Assembly (NCBI GenBank): GCA_963850205.1
Contig: CAWKKJ010000015.1
Location: forward strand, 62,001 to 126,000
Length of the DNA stretch: 64,000 nt
Source: JACVRW01 sp963850205
GTDB taxonomy: Bacteria; Actinomycetota; Thermoleophilia; Solirubrobacterales; Thermoleophilaceae
Direction of reading: 5' to 3'
Of the stretch, positions 7,561-14,871 are shown piece after piece. Each line of letters begins with the position of its first letter. Positions within the stretch are counted from its first letter, which is position 1. Under the pieces are notes generated by a model. The model had not been told where the DNA came from and ran no database searches. It worked only from the letters and a program-made list of their open reading frames with translations. A program made the position numbers and the translations under genes.

Positions 7561-7919
7561 CCGCGCGCGATCCCAGGACACTGGCCACCCGGTACTTCAG
7601 CTCCTGGAAGGCCAAGGACTTCGACGCGCTGCGGGACCTGCTCGCCGACGACGCCACCTTCCGGGGGCCGCTGGGCAGCGCCGACGACGCCGACAGCTGC
7701 ATCGAGGGACTCGAGGGGATGTCGCAGATCCTTGCCGACATCGACATCCAGAAGATGTTCATCGACGGACCCGACGTGCTGACCTGGTTCGAGCTGCACA
7801 CCACGGTCGCGCCGCCGGCGGCGGTCGCCAACTGGAGTCACGTCGAGGAGGGCAAGATCAGCGCCATCCGCGTCACCTTCGACGCCCGCCCGCTTGCGCC
7901 ACCAGCGCCTCCAGGGTGA
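7557..7919 (+). CDS. NTF2-like (SnoaL) domain protein
   Basis: A 120-residue protein with the cone-shaped NTF2/SnoaL layout: TRYFSSWKAKDFDALRDLLADDATFRGPLG at the N-terminus (short forms of this strand-helix pattern are typical) and a C-terminal strand GKISAIRVTFDARP. Members act as isomerases, cyclases or binding modules; no catalytic assignment is possible here. It is translationally coupled to the CMD-family gene and its last 47 nt overlap the 3' end of the convergent LysR gene. Confidence 0.8.
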   Translation: MTARDPRTLATRYFSSWKAKDFDALRDLLADDATFRGPLGSADDADSCIEGLEGMSQILADIDIQKMFIDGPDVLTWFELHTTVAPPAAVANWSHVEEGKISAIRVTFDARPLAPPAPPG

Positions 7920-8772
7920 CGGCCAGCGCCGGGCGCCGCGCGGCGCCCCGGCGCACCAGCGCGGTGACGTGGCGGCGGGGCGGCGCCGGCACCGCCGAGG
8001 CGTAGCGGACACCGGTGGCGCTGGTGCAGGCGAGCTCAGGGAGCAGCGCCACCCCCAGCCCAGCGGCCACCATGGTCTCCAGGAGGGCGGCGTTATCGGC
8101 GCGGTGCCTCACCCGCGGCGTGAAGCCCGCCGTGCGGCAGGCCAGCTCGAGCGTCGACGCGAACTGGCTGCCTGCGAGGCCGGCGATCCACGGAGTCTCG
8201 GCGAGCGAACCCAGGTCCACCGGCTCGGGTGCCGGATGGCCGACCGGCAACATCAGCAGCAGCGGGTCGGTCACCAGGAGATGGGCCTCGAGCCCGCCGA
8301 CCCGCGCGGCCTTCACGCCCTCGTAGCTCTCGGAGACGAGCAGGTCGAGTCGCCCGGCGCGGAGCAGCGGGATGCCGTCCTCGGGCTCGTGCTCGCCCAC
8401 CGTGCAGGACAGCTGCGGATGACGCTCGCCCATATCCGCCACCGCGGGGACGACCAGGCCGACGGCCGCGCTGGGAAAGGCGCCGATCGTCACCTGACCG
8501 CGCACGGTCTGGCTCTCGGCGGCGAGGTCGTCCTCGGCGGCGTCGAGCTCCGCGAGGACCCGGTCGGTACGGGCCACAAGTCCGAGCGCTGCCGAGGTGA
8601 GCCGCACACGGCGGCCGTCGCGCTCGAGCAGCGCGACGCCGACCTCGCGCTCCAGCTGCATCAGCGACTGGGACACCGCGGAGGGCGTGTAGCCCACCAC
8701 CCGGGCCACCTCGGCGATCGTTCCCCGCCGGGACAGCTCGCTGAGCAGACGCAGTCGCCGGACGTCAAGCAT
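7873..8772 (-). CDS. LysR family transcriptional regulator
   Basis: A 299-residue LysR protein. The N-terminal winged helix reads RLRLLSELSRRGTIAEVARV and TPSAVSQSLMQLEREVG, and the effector domain starts at about residue 90 with VTIGAFPSAAVGLVVPAV. The start sits 77 bp from a divergent membrane-protein gene. It is a close relative of the LysR gene at 11373 (both begin with a very similar MLD..RLRLL.EL..RGTI). The regulated gene is unknown, but it is unlikely to be the convergent NTF2 gene. Confidence 0.92.
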   Translation of the reverse strand: MLDVRRLRLLSELSRRGTIAEVARVVGYTPSAVSQSLMQLEREVGVALLERDGRRVRLTSAALGLVARTDRVLAELDAAEDDLAAESQTVRGQVTIGAFPSAAVGLVVPAVADMGERHPQLSCTVGEHEPEDGIPLLRAGRLDLLVSESYEGVKAARVGGLEAHLLVTDPLLLMLPVGHPAPEPVDLGSLAETPWIAGLAGSQFASTLELACRTAGFTPRVRHRADNAALLETMVAAGLGVALLPELACTSATGVRYASAVPAPPRRHVTALVRRGAARRPALAVTLEALVAQAGGRRR

Positions 8773-8793
8773 CGTCAGCTCAGCTTACGCTCA

Positions 8794-8822
8794 GCCCAAG
8801 AAACCGGTGCTTGTGCTTGGGC
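8794..8822. promoter_or_regulatory. Inverted repeat upstream of LysR gene
   Basis: GCCCAAG (8794-8800) and CTTGGGC (8816-8822) form a perfect 7-bp dyad with a 15-bp spacer in the divergent gap between the LysR gene and the membrane-protein gene. Closer to the LysR start the imperfect dyad CTGAGC-GTAA-GCTGAG (about 8780-8795 on the minus strand) is also present. Either could be a LysR box; this is positional inference. Confidence 0.35.
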
Positions 8823-8849
8823 CGAAGGGTCCCCATCCTGAGGCAGACG

Positions 8850-9479
8850 ATGGCCGCGCCGGCAGACCGCTACGAGCCGCTGCCGGGCCTGTTCGGTCTG
8901 CCCGGCCACTTCCTGCGCAAGCTGTCCCCGCGCGGCCGGCGGGTGGTGGCGGCGCTCGCAGCGGTGCTGGTGGCCGGGGCGGTGGTGGCCACCATCGCGC
9001 TGGCGCCGCGTATCGCCGACTCCAAACGCGACTACGCGGCAGCCCAGCGCGAGGCCCGGGCCCAGGCGGCAAGGCGCGAGCGGGCCCGTCTGATCGCCGA
9101 GCAGCGGCCACGGCGCGGCCGGGTGGACCTGGGCGCATCGGCGCCGAACACCGTCCTCATCGGTGGTGTCGAACGGGCGATCACCCGCGACGTTCGCAAG
9201 CGGGTGGCCGCAGGCGAGCTGGAGAACCCGGCCCGCCGGACCGACTGCCTCCCGCTGGGCCGCGACGGGGGGCGCCTGATCCTCGGCTGCACCGCCGTCA
9301 CCAGCGAGGTGGCAACCACCGAGGAGATCACCGGCGCGACGGTGGGGTACAGCTTCCGGGCCGCGATCGGGGTGAACACGGGCCGTTACGCCATCTGCAA
9401 GACGAGCGGCCGGCCGGCATTGGGATTCACCGATCGGCAGCGCGCCGCCGCGGCGCTGTCTCCTGCCTGCGGCGGCTGA
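8850..9479 (+). CDS. Hypothetical single-pass membrane protein
   Basis: A 209-residue protein I do not recognise. Residues about 1-27 are cytoplasmic-looking (YEPLPGLFGLPGHFLRKLS, R-rich), residues 29-51 form one transmembrane helix (VVAALAAVLVAGAVVATIALAP), followed by an Arg/Ala-rich coiled stretch and a globular extracellular domain with Cys residues in TDCLPLG, LGCTAV, AICKTS and PACGG. The ATG at 8850 is chosen because the membrane segment and a GAGGCAG-like ribosome site fit it. It is convergent with an SDR gene. Confidence 0.7.
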   Translation: MAAPADRYEPLPGLFGLPGHFLRKLSPRGRRVVAALAAVLVAGAVVATIALAPRIADSKRDYAAAQREARAQAARRERARLIAEQRPRRGRVDLGASAPNTVLIGGVERAITRDVRKRVAAGELENPARRTDCLPLGRDGGRLILGCTAVTSEVATTEEITGATVGYSFRAAIGVNTGRYAICKTSGRPALGFTDRQRAAAALSPACGG

Positions 9480-9492
9480 GGCGCCGGTCGGC

Positions 9493-10410
9493 TCAGCGGT
9501 ATCCGGTCGGGTCCGCCGGCCGGCCGGGGTCCTGGACCTCGACCAGGTAACGCCAGCAGTCGGGCTGAGAGCCGTCGACGTCGGTGAAGCCGTACTCCCG
9601 CGCCAGCCCGCCGGACGAGAACGAGCCGCCGTTCCTGCGCCCGACCTCCGGGTCGCCGGCGAGGGCAGCCACCGCGCGCCCCACGAACCGGGGGCTCTCG
9701 GAGATGGCGGCGAAGTGCGGGTTGACGGCCGCGCCGTCACGCCAGTTGGCCTCGCCGACCCCGTAGTGCTCGAGCATGATCTCGGAGCGCATCCAGCCTG
9801 GAGTGAGTGCGACGGCGGTGCAGCCGTGCGGCTCGAGCTCCTCGCCCTGCGCGAACGCCAAGCGGATGGCCGCCGTCTTGGCCAGGTCGTAGAAGGCCGA
9901 GACCCGATAGTTCCCTGCGTTGTACTCGCGCGTGCCGTCGGTCATCTCGACGACCAGGCCGCCGGGCTCGCGGATGAGAAGCGGCAGGGCGAAGTGGCTG
10001 GTGATCAGATGCGTGTCGATCGCGAGCCGCAGGATCCGCAGTCCCTTGTCCAGATCGTGCTCCCAGAGCGGGGTGTCCCACTCGAACAGAAGCTCTCCAC
10101 CCCAGATGTCGTTCACCAGGACGTCGAGCCGGCCGCGCTCGGCCTCGATCCGCTGCACAAGCGCCCGCACCTGGTCGGCCTCGAGATGGTCGACGGGAAT
10201 CGCGATCCCCGCGCCCCCCGCGGCGTCGACCAGCTCGGCGGTCTCCTCGATCGTCTCCGGCCGGTCGTACTCCGAGCGCCGCTCTCTGGTACTCCGCCCG
10301 GTGCAGTACACCGTCGCTCCGGCCTCGCCGAGCGCCACCGCCGTGCCGCGCCCGGCCCCGCGCGTCGCGCCGGCCACCAGCGCGACCCTGTCTTCCAGGG
10401 TCCCGCTCAT
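9493..10410 (-). CDS. SDR family oxidoreductase
   Basis: A 305-residue short-chain dehydrogenase with cofactor motif GATRGAGRGTA after the first strand and the catalytic Y-D-L-A-K in SAFYDLAKTAAIR. It is longer than the classical 250 residues, with an insertion after the second strand (STRERRSEYDRPETI) that resembles the Thr/Arg-rich NADP-binding loop of a group of extended SDRs, and a C-terminal tail ending in GLAREYGFTDVDGSQP. Its start codon overlaps the end of the EamA permease frame by 4 nt, so the two were probably one operon. Confidence 0.88.
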   Translation of the reverse strand: MSGTLEDRVALVAGATRGAGRGTAVALGEAGATVYCTGRSTRERRSEYDRPETIEETAELVDAAGGAGIAIPVDHLEADQVRALVQRIEAERGRLDVLVNDIWGGELLFEWDTPLWEHDLDKGLRILRLAIDTHLITSHFALPLLIREPGGLVVEMTDGTREYNAGNYRVSAFYDLAKTAAIRLAFAQGEELEPHGCTAVALTPGWMRSEIMLEHYGVGEANWRDGAAVNPHFAAISESPRFVGRAVAALAGDPEVGRRNGGSFSSGGLAREYGFTDVDGSQPDCWRYLVEVQDPGRPADPTGYR

Positions 10411-11298
10411 GACGCCGTCGCGAGTCGAGCGGGCGCGCGGATGGCCACCACGGCCGACAGCACCAGCGCTCCGCCCGCGAGCTGCGCGGGACCGAGCGCC
10501 TCGCCGAAGGCGGCGGAGGCGAGGGCCACCGTGACCACCGGCTCGAGGGTGGAAAGAATCGACGCCCTGGCCGGACCCACCCGCTGCAGCCCGGCGAAGA
10601 ACAGGGCCACGGCACCCACCGTGGACACCACCGCCAGGCCGGCCAGCCAGGCGAAGCCGGCCGCGCTCACGGCTCCCGGCTGCAGGTCGCCTCCGGCGAG
10701 AGCGGCGAGCGACAGCGACGTCGCCGCGCCGGTGCAGACCAGCGTGCTCAGGCCAACCGGCCCGACGCGCTCCGCCACGCCCTCCGAGAGGAGGATGTAC
10801 CCGCTGTAGACCACCGCCGCCCCGAGCCCGAGCATCGTCCCGAGCGGGTCCAGCGCCCCTGCGGCAGCGCCGGCGAGCACGAGGACCAACCCGCTCGAGG
10901 CCAGGGCCAGCGCCACCGCGGTGCGGGGGCTGGCCGCCTCACGTCCGAGCCCGATGGCGGTCACCGTGACCATCACGGGGAACGTATAGACCAGCAGCGA
11001 GAGCAGCGAGGCGTCCATACGCTCGAGCGCGGCGAAGTAGGCGCCGGCCTGGGCGCCGTACCCGACCGCGCCGAGCGCCACGGCCAAGCCGAGGTCGCGG
11101 CGGGAGACCGCTCGCAGGTCACGGGTCGTCCCTGCACAGGCCACGAACACCCACAGCAGGGCGGCAGCAAGCACAAACCGGGTCGCGAGCAGCGTGCCCA
11201 CGGTCGCCCCCTCGTCGTAAGCGAGCTTGCCGAAGATCCCCATCAGCGCCGAATGCGGCGGCGGAGGCGAGGCAGAGAAGGGCGCCGGTCGTTCGCAT
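10407..11298 (-). pseudogene. EamA/DMT family permease with a frameshift in helix 1
   Basis: Ten-helix drug/metabolite transporter with two EamA repeats (first ends near LVLAGAAAG, second starts YSGYILLSEGVAERVG). The expected N-terminus MRTTGALLCLASAAAFGA is encoded from an ATG at 11298, but the continuation MGIFGKLAYDEGATVG is in another frame: one base too many near 11244 separates them. Read from the in-frame ATG at 11243 the product would lack most of helix 1. The remainder is intact for about 280 codons, which suggests either a recent mutation or a base-calling error. Substrate unknown. It is divergent from a LysR gene. Confidence 0.75.
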
Positions 11299-11337
11299 GG
11301 GACGATCGTGCCGAAGCAAGTCCTTAGCAGCAACTCG

Positions 11338-11352
11338 TATTGATAAGCAATA
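11338..11352. promoter_or_regulatory. TATTG-N5-CAATA dyad, candidate LysR box
   Basis: In the gap between the EamA permease and the divergent LysR gene, TATTG ATAAG CAATA is a perfect 5-bp inverted repeat that also fits the T-N11-A pattern of LysR operators. The spacer ATAAG is itself mirrored by CTTAT at 11366-11370. The segment is unusually AT-rich for this genome, as expected for a promoter. Binding by the adjacent regulator is inferred. Confidence 0.45.
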
Positions 11353-11372
11353 TTCAGTAGCATCACTTATGA

Positions 11373-12284
11373 GTGCTCGACCTCCACAGGCTTCGCCTCC
11401 TCCGCGAGCTGCGTGCGCGGGGCACCATCGCCGCGGTGGCCGAGGCACTGCAGTTCACGCCCTCTGCCGTCTCCCAGCAGCTCGCCGTCCTCGAGCGTGA
11501 GGCAGGCGTGGCCCTGCTCGAGCCGGCCGGTCGCGGGGTCCGGATGACCGACGCTGCGCTCGTCCTCGCGGGCCACGCGGACGAATTGCTCAAGCGGGCC
11601 GAGGTCGCGGAGGCCGAGTTGGCAGCGACCAGGGGCAGCGTCGCCGGCCGCGGGCGGATCGCGTCATTCCAGTCGGTCGCGCTCCGCCTGGCCATCCCGG
11701 CGATGCGGTCGCTCGCCCGAGAGGCGCCCGAGCTGCGCTGCGAGCTCGTCGAGGCCGAACCCGAGCAGGCGCTGCCCGCGCTCGCGCTCGGCGATGTCGA
11801 CCTCGTCCTGGCCGACGAATGGGAGCATCAGCCGCTGGCTCGGCCGGCCGGCGTCAACCGCGAGGACCTCTTCCGGGATCCGGTTCACCTGGTGCTGCCC
11901 GCCGACCACCGGTTGGCGCGGGGCCGGCGCAGTAAGGTCGCTCTGACGGAGCTCGCCGGTGAGGCCTGGACCACCGGGCACCCCGGAACCGCGTGGGAGC
12001 GGATCACCGAGCGGACCTGCCGCGAGCTCGGAGGATTCGACCCCGACATCCGCCACCGTACGAACGACAGCGTCACCAGCCTGGCGCTGGTCGCGGCCGG
12101 GCAGGCGGTGACGCTGCTCCCTCGCCTCGTGTCCCCTGAGGCCCAGCCGGACGTGAGCGTGAGGCCGATCGCGGAGGGCTCGGTGCACCGGACCATCCTC
12201 GCCGCCACCCGCACCGCGGACGCCGCGCGCCCGTCGGTCCAGGCCTTGCTCGCGGCGGTCCGCGCCGCCGCCGGGGAGGCGTAA
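11373..12284 (+). CDS. LysR family transcriptional regulator
   Basis: A 303-residue LysR protein with N-terminal HTH (RLRLLRELRARGTIAAVAEA, TPSAVSQQLAVLEREAG) and effector domain from about residue 93 (GRIASFQSVALRLAIPAM). It starts with GTG at 11373; the nearby ATG at 11369 is out of frame. Divergent transcription from the EamA permease suggests that the exporter is its target, as in many LysR-exporter pairs. It is paralogous to the LysR gene at 7873. Confidence 0.92.
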   Translation: MLDLHRLRLLRELRARGTIAAVAEALQFTPSAVSQQLAVLEREAGVALLEPAGRGVRMTDAALVLAGHADELLKRAEVAEAELAATRGSVAGRGRIASFQSVALRLAIPAMRSLAREAPELRCELVEAEPEQALPALALGDVDLVLADEWEHQPLARPAGVNREDLFRDPVHLVLPADHRLARGRRSKVALTELAGEAWTTGHPGTAWERITERTCRELGGFDPDIRHRTNDSVTSLALVAAGQAVTLLPRLVSPEAQPDVSVRPIAEGSVHRTILAATRTADAARPSVQALLAAVRAAAGEA

Positions 12285-12303
12285 TTCCCCGGCCCCGGCG
12301 GAC

Positions 12304-12728
12304 ATGGTCAGGGTGAGGCCAACGTTGGAGCCCACTCGCGATGAGCGTTTTGAGGGACTGTTTCGGGAGCACTACCCGGCGCTGCGCACCGCCCGCGACA
12401 CCTTCGACACGCTCGACTGCGTGTCATGGAGCAAGCGGGCTCGACGCGCGCTCCGCGCTTCGGGGGGGTCGAGCCAGCGACGCGACCCGGCGGCCGCACG
12501 CTGTGCGATTTGGAGCTCTTGGCAGTCAGCTGGTCGCGGGCACAGGGCCTCTCGAACCGGGAGATAGGCCAGCGGCTCTACCTGCCCCACCGCACGATCG
12601 GCACCCACCTATCCCGCATCTTCCCGAAGCTTGGGATCACGGCACGAGGTGAGCTCCAAGCGCCGCTCTCAGCGCCGACCACCGAGCCGCGGCGCGACAT
12701 AGGTGCGCAGGTCCACAGCCCGCCCTGA
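12304..12728 (+). pseudogene. Composite relic: sigma-factor N-terminus and AAA-LuxR C-terminus
   Basis: Frame 12304 begins VRVRPTLEPTRDERFEGLFREHYPAL, the start of a sigma-70 region 2 (DERFEGLFREHYPAL is diagnostic), and then changes without a gap to TARDTFDTLDCVSWSKRARRALRASGG, the conserved end of large AAA-LuxR regulators. The LuxR helix-turn-helix itself (GLSNREIGQRLYLPHRTIGTHLSRIF) is in a different frame from 12543 onwards, and the residues just before it (QLVA) appear in the third frame. At least two frameshifts and one fusion point are therefore present. No functional protein is expected. Confidence 0.7.
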
Positions 12729-12785
12729 AGCTTGCCCCCCGAGCAACCCGTCGCGTGAAGAACGGCGGTCTCACTGGGTCTCGGT

Positions 12786-13628
12786 CTAGGCGAATCGCTT
12801 CACGAAGTCGAGTGCCGTCTGTGCCACCTCGCGCCAGCCGCTATCGATCGTGAGCGAGTGCCCGCGGTTCGGGATTCTGGTGATCTCGGTGACGGACTCG
12901 TTGTGCTTCTGGCGCTTGTAGGCGGCGTTGGCGATCGCCCACGGGACGGTGTGGTCCTTCTCGCCCTCGATGATCAGCAGCGGGCCCCGGGCTGGATTCC
13001 TGGGATCGACCTTGGCCTCGGTGAAGGGGTTGAGGTTTGCGTTCGCCATCTGCGCCAGGGCCACCCCGGGCCCGGCGACGTGGTACGTGTCGTACAGCTG
13101 CCGCGCCTCCTTGTCGTCGAGCGCGTTGGCCCATCCGTACTTGAACTGGTCGAAGCTGAGGGTGATCGCGCGGCCTCGGTTGAGCGGATTCGCCAGCACC
13201 GGGCCGGACACCTTCAGTGTCGAGAGCGGCAGGGGCAGGACGCCTCGGAACGGCCCCGGGTCGATCGCCACCGAGGCGGCTGACAGCCCCCGGTCGGCGA
13301 TCATTTGGGTGAGCAGGCCGCCCGTCGAATGGCCCATCACGGCGGGCCTCTTGTCCAGCTGGCGGATCACCTTGGCGGTGTGGTCGGCAACCTGCTTCAG
13401 GGTCTTCTTCGCGAAGGCCTCGGGGTTGGCGCGGGCTTCCTCGACGGTTTCGGGGTCGTCCGGCCAAGAGGGGGTCACACCCGCATAGCCGTTCTCCTCG
13501 AACAGACCGACCCAGTTGTCCCAGCTGCTCGGCAGCAGCCAGAGCCCATGGATAAAGACGACCGGCCTCTTGCCGCTCGAGTTGGATTGATCGATCTGGC
13601 GCTGCTCGCGCTCGGTAATCTCGGCCAT
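12786..13628 (-). CDS. Alpha/beta hydrolase
   Basis: A 280-residue alpha/beta hydrolase. The oxyanion region is VVFIHGLWLLPSSW (residues 23-36), the nucleophile elbow is GHSTGG with Ser101, the acid is probably in IEGEKDHTVPWA and the His in PNRGHSLTID near the C-terminus. No signal peptide, so cytoplasmic. An AAAGGAG ribosome site precedes the ATG. Similar proteins are annotated as esterases or lipase-like enzymes of unknown substrate. The gene is the last before repeat copy A. Confidence 0.9.
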   Translation of the reverse strand: MAEITEREQRQIDQSNSSGKRPVVFIHGLWLLPSSWDNWVGLFEENGYAGVTPSWPDDPETVEEARANPEAFAKKTLKQVADHTAKVIRQLDKRPAVMGHSTGGLLTQMIADRGLSAASVAIDPGPFRGVLPLPLSTLKVSGPVLANPLNRGRAITLSFDQFKYGWANALDDKEARQLYDTYHVAGPGVALAQMANANLNPFTEAKVDPRNPARGPLLIIEGEKDHTVPWAIANAAYKRQKHNESVTEITRIPNRGHSLTIDSGWREVAQTALDFVKRFA

Positions 13629-13730
13629 GGTGCGCTGCTCCTTTCCCCAGGCGGCGGGGCTGCACCGCCGGGAGAGTCGAGTCCGCTCACTATCTGACCA
13701 TAACCGCGCGGATCACGCTTGTAGGGGGCG

Positions 13731-13778
13731 GCCCCGCCACCACCAGGGCCCGAGCCCTACAGGTTCACCGCCACGTAC
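13731..13778 (+). repeat. Dispersed repeat copy A (tail of aldehyde dehydrogenase gene)
   Basis: This 48-bp stretch matches 30333-30384, i.e. the last seven codons and stop of the aldehyde dehydrogenase (minus-strand YVAVNL-stop) plus its downstream flank. The core of 27 bp (13752-13778) is identical in copies A, B and D. Similarity stops sharply at 13778, after which the sequence is unrelated to the dehydrogenase. Same orientation as the other copies. It marks the left end of the accessory region. Confidence 0.8.
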
Positions 13779-13858
13779 ACCCCGCTATTGCGGACATTGC
13801 GACCCGGCCATTCACCGCACCGCAGCACGTCTCGTCGGCACCGGATAGCTTCGCGCCG

Positions 13859-14827
13859 GTGGTGCCAGGAGGCGGCGACCATGAGCTCGAGCAGTTGTTG
13901 AGGCACTGTCGCGAGAGCGAGCGCCGCTCGCGCAGGAGACGGCTCTCCGCTCGTCTGCGAGCACGGCCGTTGGCCTGGGTTCGGTCGTCGGCACTGCTTG
14001 CCGTTGGTCTGGCGCTCACCCTCGTTCCCCTGGAGGCGCCCGAGGTTCCACCGCCTGCCACGGAAGCATCGCCGCTGCTTGCTCGCTTCGAGGCTCTGCC
14101 CTCCCCTGACAAAGCACCGCCGCTCCCTCGACTCGCCATTCCCGGCAGGGACGCCGTGCGGCAAGCCTGGCGCTTTGCACGCAGGCGCGGAGGCGACGTC
14201 TCGCTTGCCGTCGTCGACACCCGAGGCCGGCTGCGCGCCCGCTGGGGCGGCAAGCGCTACTGGTCGGCCAGCGTGGTGAAAGCGATGCTGCTGGTGGCGG
14301 AGACCCGGCGCCTCGAGGAAGCCGGGCTGGAGATCGACGCCGCCACCAGGAGCGCGCTGGAGGCAATGATCACCTACAGCGACAACGACGCTGCCGACGC
14401 GATCTACGCCCGCGGGGGCGACCCGGGTTTGCTGGAGGTCGGGCGCCTCGCGGGCATGCGCCGTCTCGAGGTCGGCGGGTACTGGGGCAACACCCAGATA
14501 GCCGCGGCGGACATGGCGCGCCTGTTCTCGCGGCTACCGCGTCTGCTGGGCGGCCCGCATCGCGGCGAGGCCATGGGCATGCTGAGCGGCGTGATCGAGG
14601 AGCAGCGCTGGGGCGTGCCCAGGGCGGCGGGGAAGCGCTGGTCGGTCTTCTTCAAGGGCGGCTGGCGGGCAACTGACTCCGGGCACCTGGTGCACCAGGC
14701 GGCACTCCTGCGCCGAGGCGGGCGTCGTATCGCAATCGCCGTGCTCACGGATGCCCAGCCGTCCCAGCTCTACGCGATCCACACGGTGCGCGGGATCGCA
14801 AACCGCCTGCTGCACCCGGCGCGTTGA
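13859..14827 (+). CDS. Class A beta-lactamase-like serine hydrolase, membrane-anchored
   Basis: A 322-residue protein with an Arg-rich N-terminus and one hydrophobic segment (residues about 43-58), then a serine hydrolase domain. Seen motifs are S-V-V-K (138-141), YSDNDAAD with the S-D-N triad (174-176) and K-G-G (266-268) in place of K-T-G: the order of a class A beta-lactamase/DD-peptidase fold. The Glu of the omega loop cannot be placed with certainty, so real lactamase activity is not claimed; cell-wall related function is as likely. The GTG start is the most upstream available and is uncertain. Its stop overlaps a possible TTG start of the next gene. Confidence 0.8.
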   Translation: MVPGGGDHELEQLLRHCRESERRSRRRRLSARLRARPLAWVRSSALLAVGLALTLVPLEAPEVPPPATEASPLLARFEALPSPDKAPPLPRLAIPGRDAVRQAWRFARRRGGDVSLAVVDTRGRLRARWGGKRYWSASVVKAMLLVAETRRLEEAGLEIDAATRSALEAMITYSDNDAADAIYARGGDPGLLEVGRLAGMRRLEVGGYWGNTQIAAADMARLFSRLPRLLGGPHRGEAMGMLSGVIEEQRWGVPRAAGKRWSVFFKGGWRATDSGHLVHQAALLRRGGRRIAIAVLTDAQPSQLYAIHTVRGIANRLLHPAR

Positions 14828-14871
14828 GCCTCTTCACAGGCGGCTCGGCTCTGGTAGACCCTGGGTCCCGC

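Noticed and set aside
13859..14827. Antibiotic-resistance beta-lactamase
   Set aside because: K-T-G is replaced by K-G-G, the omega-loop Glu is not certain and the protein looks membrane-anchored; only a beta-lactamase-like fold is claimed.
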